A stretch of DNA of 64,000 bases. Source: an uncultured Desulfosarcina sp. GTDB lineage: Bacteria > Desulfobacterota > Desulfobacteria > Desulfobacterales > Desulfosarcinaceae. The notes below the pieces were generated by a model. That model was not told where the DNA came from, did no database searches, and worked only from the letters and a program-made list of their open reading frames with translations. Each line of letters opens with the position of its first letter. The first letter of the stretch is position 1. This document shows positions 62,201-64,000 of this stretch, piece by piece. A program made the position numbers and the translations under genes. The stretch covers positions 5,022,001-5,086,000 of the forward strand of contig NZ_OY764190.1 in assembly GCF_963668215.1 (NCBI RefSeq), written 5' to 3'.

Positions 62201-63278
62201 ATCCGATGGCACAAACCCCGGATTCCCTGGATTCATCCTGCCAGAGTTGAACCAGGCTTTCGATTTCTGTGGTGTCGCCGGCCCGGGTGCCGGTGCCGTG
62301 GCATTCGATGAGGTCCACGTCCGAAGGGCGCCAGCCCGCAATGGCATAGGCGGCCTGCATGGCGCGCACCTGGCCGCGGCTTTCCGGAGCCAGCAGGTTG
62401 CCGCGCATGTCGTTGGACAGGCCGATGCCGTGAATCACGCCGTGGATGGTATCGCCTTGATCAATAGCATCGGACAGGCGCTTGAGAACCAGGATGCCGA
62501 CCCCTTCGCCCACCACCAGGCCGTCGGCCCGGTGGTCGAAAGGCGCGCAGCGGCCCGAGCGACTCAGGGCCTGCAACTGGCTGAAACCGGTCTGGGTATA
62601 AAGGCATTCCGGGCGGGACACCCCTCCGGTTACGACCATGTCCGCCCTTCCGAAGGCCAGTGCATCGCAGGCCAGTTTGACGGCATAGCTGGACGAGGCA
62701 CAGGCCGCATCCAGGGTGAAACAATTGCCGCCAAATCCCATTTCCGCTGCCAGCAGGGCGGCCGGCAGTCCGTCCACCCGGCTGCCTAAAGCCTGCGCAC
62801 GCGTGATTTCAATTTGGGAAAGCGCTTTTTCGGGAAACAACTTCCGGGCGATGGCCTTGCCCAGTATCGTGCGGGTGAATGCCGATGCGCTGTCCGTGGG
62901 CAGGGCAATGGCCGCCAGAATGGTATCCACTCGCTGAGGATCGACGTCGGCAATGGAACAGGCTGCCACGGCTCTTTTCCCGGCAGTAAGGGTCAGTTGA
63001 TGAACCGGGTCCAGATGACGGGTCACTTCGGAATCCAGTTTGAATCCATTGGGATCAAAAGTAAAATCCCGGATCAGACAGGCATTGCGGGAGTAGGTGC
63101 GGTCCGGCACCAAGTTGCTGCTGAGTCGGTCTTTGGGCGAAGCAATCCAACGGTGCTCCGGTGCCGGTACGGATTGGTCGATTCTCTTGACGATATGGGT
63201 CCAGAAAGTGTCCAGGTCCGGGGCGCCGGGAAAGATGCCATCCATCCCGACAATGGCGATAAGGGTATTTTTATTCAT
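56277..63278 (-). CDS. pfaC: PfaB/PfaC-type PUFA synthase: KS-CLF-AT-DH (four hot-dog domains)
   Basis: 2333 aa from the ATG at 63278 (the frame is open to a TTG at 63305). KS about 5-440 with Cys in TLDAACASSSYA. Chain-length-factor-like KS about 470-890, where the active-site Cys is replaced (SADTASGIQS). AT about 1050-1360 with YPGSGNHYLGMG and GYSLGESAAL. A helical linker with AHQRFLDISQEM is near 1480. Two pairs of FabA-like hot-dog domains follow (about 1540-2310: PDEPLMLVDRI, FVDDKVMPGTLMYECCAH, FMDRVI, FYQDPVCPGSLGLESFIQ). This fuses PfaB-type AT into PfaC, like myxobacterial Pfa3 but without an AGPAT end. No clear Shine-Dalgarno. First gene of the ole-coupled unit. Confidence 0.92.
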   Translation of the reverse strand: MNKNTLIAIVGMDGIFPGAPDLDTFWTHIVKRIDQSVPAPEHRWIASPKDRLSSNLVPDRTYSRNACLIRDFTFDPNGFKLDSEVTRHLDPVHQLTLTAGKRAVAACSIADVDPQRVDTILAAIALPTDSASAFTRTILGKAIARKLFPEKALSQIEITRAQALGSRVDGLPAALLAAEMGFGGNCFTLDAACASSSYAVKLACDALAFGRADMVVTGGVSRPECLYTQTGFSQLQALSRSGRCAPFDHRADGLVVGEGVGILVLKRLSDAIDQGDTIHGVIHGIGLSNDMRGNLLAPESRGQVRAMQAAYAIAGWRPSDVDLIECHGTGTRAGDTTEIESLVQLWQDESRESGVCAIGSVKSMIGHLLTAAGAAGLIKVLLAMRHRTLPPSINFDRPPADSPLPESPFRVQTEADPWKTGGSGKPMRAAVSAFGFGGINAHILLQEWPSPSVQTPDVESHAISVEINAEITPVHPVAIVGMDVAVGSLNQLKSFEKAIFQGTSVISRRPEDRWKGADAEVIDRIDGIDPSGAYMQQLDLTVGEFQIPPKEIGDILPQQLLALKVGAGALQDAGLPLKNPGERMGVVMGIGFDFEATNFHLRWQLQGAADRWNADHGLDLDEDSLKQWIEQLRKGCGPPLTPSRVMGALGGIVASRMAREFRFGGPSFVVSADTASGIQSLQVAVDLLRQDAVDAMLVGAVDLAGEARNLIRLHRWLPLSKTDRVRPFDAAADGTLPGDGAAALVLKRLDRAKADNDRIYAVIHGIGTASGGDPVTGELPVAVYARSLSAAFRENRIRPGAVSYLEVNGSGVPERDRGELEALTQFFDGAKPADPSKAIALGSSAPIGGFTGAAHGLVSLTKAALCLHRLQLPPLPGCDVLTGDAVSWGPFHIPRDRQPWYRDREDGPRIACCASVTMDGSCGHVLLQEYETPAETPVGLTQPLSSETTPGLFALTGDTQRELAEGLAKLETYVKDSPGPITVESAAARWMASQPPQSGHKLAIVLIVQPDQHPEAIFQEARRALDSDGSDPFSKQVFYTGRPMGADAKVVWVYPGSGNHYLGMGRELALRFPATVADMDRKTGRLKTQFRPWHLMPWRQSWQPQWEGDADHRLRSDPLNMIFGQVVFGSLMTDILKRFSIPADNLIGYSLGESAALFAHGVWSDRGDMLKRMQATDLFTTQLSGPCQSLRLAWNIPETQPADWKVAVVNRPYDRVREILKGIEHVRLLIVNTPEECVIGGLAPAVEQAVAALSCQAVYLDGVVTVHCDAARPVAEAYRQLHHFPTTAVPGLAVYSCSWGKAYDVTPDSVSDSIEKQAVDGFDFTRTINQAYADGGRVFIEAGPRSSCSRMIDRILADKPHLAVAANQGNANEVDALLRCLARLFTERVPMDLSALYNGFDVSAAAAPAEKLRVVSVPVGGQRLEPALPKLRQQISSPQPSPETINPQQAKTQPATPTTASIEQLLETAQRNMQATADAHQRFLDISQEMTQAYADTFELQNRLLAAGAQPTEDDLAASVPPSTPSPAAPVAKPAPAFDRDMCMEFAIGKVGRVLGPTFDVVDSYRVRVRLPDEPLMLVDRILSVEGEMLSMVSGKVVTEHDVLPGAWYLDGDRAPVCISVEAGQADLFLSSYLGIDHQVKGERAYRLLDAVVTFHRGLPRPGDTIRYEIAIDRFVRQGDTWMFFFRFEGFIGDQHLISMRDGCAGFFTEAEVRNSGGIILTESERKPVAGKCPANWRPLVPMEKESYSDDQVDALRRGDLAGCFSSAFEGIVLADSLHLPGGGMHLIHRVLELDPTGGRYGLGMIRAEADIHPDDWFLTCHFVDDKVMPGTLMYECCAHTLRVFLQRMGWVTDKPGACYEPVIGNGARLKCRGPVTPSTRHVHYEIQISEIGYGPEPYVVADAHMSADGRPIVFFKDMSMQMSGVGREDIEAVWRRKPVLQASPQKTAPLYDRASILAFATGNPSEAFGEPYRVFDQQRKIARLPGPPYCFMDRVIAAEPKPWKLAPGGWITAQYDLSPNEWYFAADRSGVMPFCVLLEIALQPCGWLAAYVGSALRSQRDLKFRNLGGSAVLHRQVTPDTWPLTMRCRMTKVSEAADMIIENFDFEVLDNSGPVYTGDTYFGFFSAEALAQQKGLGAADPMVQALASFSNATEGAMSLTMEPPITPDEAASMALSVNHLELPGKALLMVDEIAAHFDVDADEATYIRGIKQVDPEEWFFKAHFYQDPVCPGSLGLESFIQLMKTAAMKRWPELTGTHRFRVLEGSRHTWTYRGQIIPTNKTVAVEARIACVADSPIPLIRADGLLSVDGLPIYKMENFELALVPATESRHA

Positions 63279-63493
63279 ATGACAACGCGTTGGCGATGTT
63301 TCCAAAAGTTCGGAAGCGATTTTCGAAAATAACGGTTCGGCAATCAGGGTTCCCGCCGAATTTCAAAACACGAAACATACCTGCTTCGACGATATAACGC
63401 AAGAATCATTCGAGATCGGATTTGCTTTGACAGGGGCCATGGCTGCGGATATGGTTAAAGAAAGAGGAAAACCATACAGCAGGGAGGTGGACC

Positions 63494-64000
63494 ATGAAAA
63501 TTCATTTCCAACGGATTCTCTGCGCCACGGATCTTTCCGACTACTCCAATTCAGCCGTCCTTCAGGCCATCGGCATGGCCGAAGAATTCGGCGCCCGGCT
63601 GACCATCTGCCATGTGATCGACCTGCCCATGGTCAGTATGCATGGGGCGGCCTTCGTTTACCAGGAGGATCAAATCGAGGAGATGAAAGCCGGCGCCCTG
63701 GAACAGATTCAGGCGCTGGTAGCCGACCGCGATCTGGATTGGGAGGCGGTGGTGGAAACCGGACCGGTGTCTCACACCCTTTGCCGCCTGGCAATGGAGA
63801 ATCAAGCCGACCTGGCCATCGTTTCCACTTACGGACGCACGGGTATCAAACGCCTGTTCCTCGGTTCGGTCACCGAACGGCTGCTGCGGACCATCGGCTG
63901 TCCGCTGCTGGTGGTGACACCGTCCGAGAAGGCCGGGCAGATAGAAAAACAGTTCAAGGGGTTCGGGTTCAAGCAGATCCTGGTGGGCTGCGATTTCTCG
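63494..64000 (+). CDS. Universal stress protein (UspA family), C-terminus beyond window
   Basis: 169 residues visible; the frame runs off the right edge. First Usp domain: FQRILCATDLSDYSNSAVLQAIGMAEEF at the start and the ATP-binding STYGRTGIKRLFLGSVTERLLRTIGCPLLVV (G-x2-G-x9-G-S/T type). A second domain seems to begin at FKQILVGCDFS, so it is probably a tandem-domain Usp. GGGAGGTGG precedes the ATG. Divergent from the pfaC gene with a 215-bp shared upstream region that contains no other ORF. Confidence 0.92.
   Translation, partial: MKIHFQRILCATDLSDYSNSAVLQAIGMAEEFGARLTICHVIDLPMVSMHGAAFVYQEDQIEEMKAGALEQIQALVADRDLDWEAVVETGPVSHTLCRLAMENQADLAIVSTYGRTGIKRLFLGSVTERLLRTIGCPLLVVTPSEKAGQIEKQFKGFGFKQILVGCDFS

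Overview
The window reads as chromosome of a GC-rich anaerobic Desulfobacterota, most like the Desulfosarcina/Desulfobacterales group. This is inferred from gene content: a TRAP transporter with a TatT lipoprotein, c-di-GMP-I riboswitches, bacterial PUFA-synthase-type megasynthases, and dense palindromic intergenic repeats. No rRNA, tRNA or CRISPR array was seen.

Layout. 1-9.5 kb is housekeeping: queC (cut by the window edge), queE, manA, a degenerate cyclase-like protein with a small partner, a Cys-cluster protein, acnA and an RlmD-type RNA methyltransferase. 9.8-23 kb is an envelope locus. It holds four secreted proteins that share a Sec signal followed by an L..V(T)GQ-G motif (DUF6160/FilA-like), a membrane-anchored C39 peptidase, a FadL-like barrel, a SPOR/coiled-coil/barrel protein, a TPR-SPOR protein, a TPR protein and a beta-propeller-like protein. 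Two of the secreted-protein genes lie behind c-di-GMP-I (GEMM-I) riboswitches, one of them a tandem pair. 24-30 kb has a TetR regulator, a complete TRAP operon (tatT-dctP-dctQ-dctM), a fifth secreted-motif protein and darP. 30-37 kb has a duplicated-repeat small protein, a FliK-C/FlhB-C pair, an IS1634-type element nested inside an older inverted-repeat element, and an orphan DNA methyltransferase. serA follows.

38.9-63.3 kb is a lipid megasynthase locus, almost all on the minus strand. It contains PfaA (KS-AT-4xACP-KR-DH) coupled to a FAA-hydrolase-family gene, a divergent MerR-like regulator, PfaD, and a fused PfaB/PfaC-type protein (KS-CLF-AT-four hot-dog domains). The last is translationally coupled to oleB, followed by oleC and oleD. 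No OleA thiolase is present in the window. The likely job is to make a polyunsaturated acyl chain and turn it into a beta-lactone or olefin-type product, or a related lipid. A universal stress protein gene begins at the right edge.

A roughly 105-bp palindromic repeat (TTCACCGC..GCGGTGAA ends) occurs ten times at full length, with several half copies. It is common in the first 30 kb and often sits just upstream of start codons in the same orientation as transcription.
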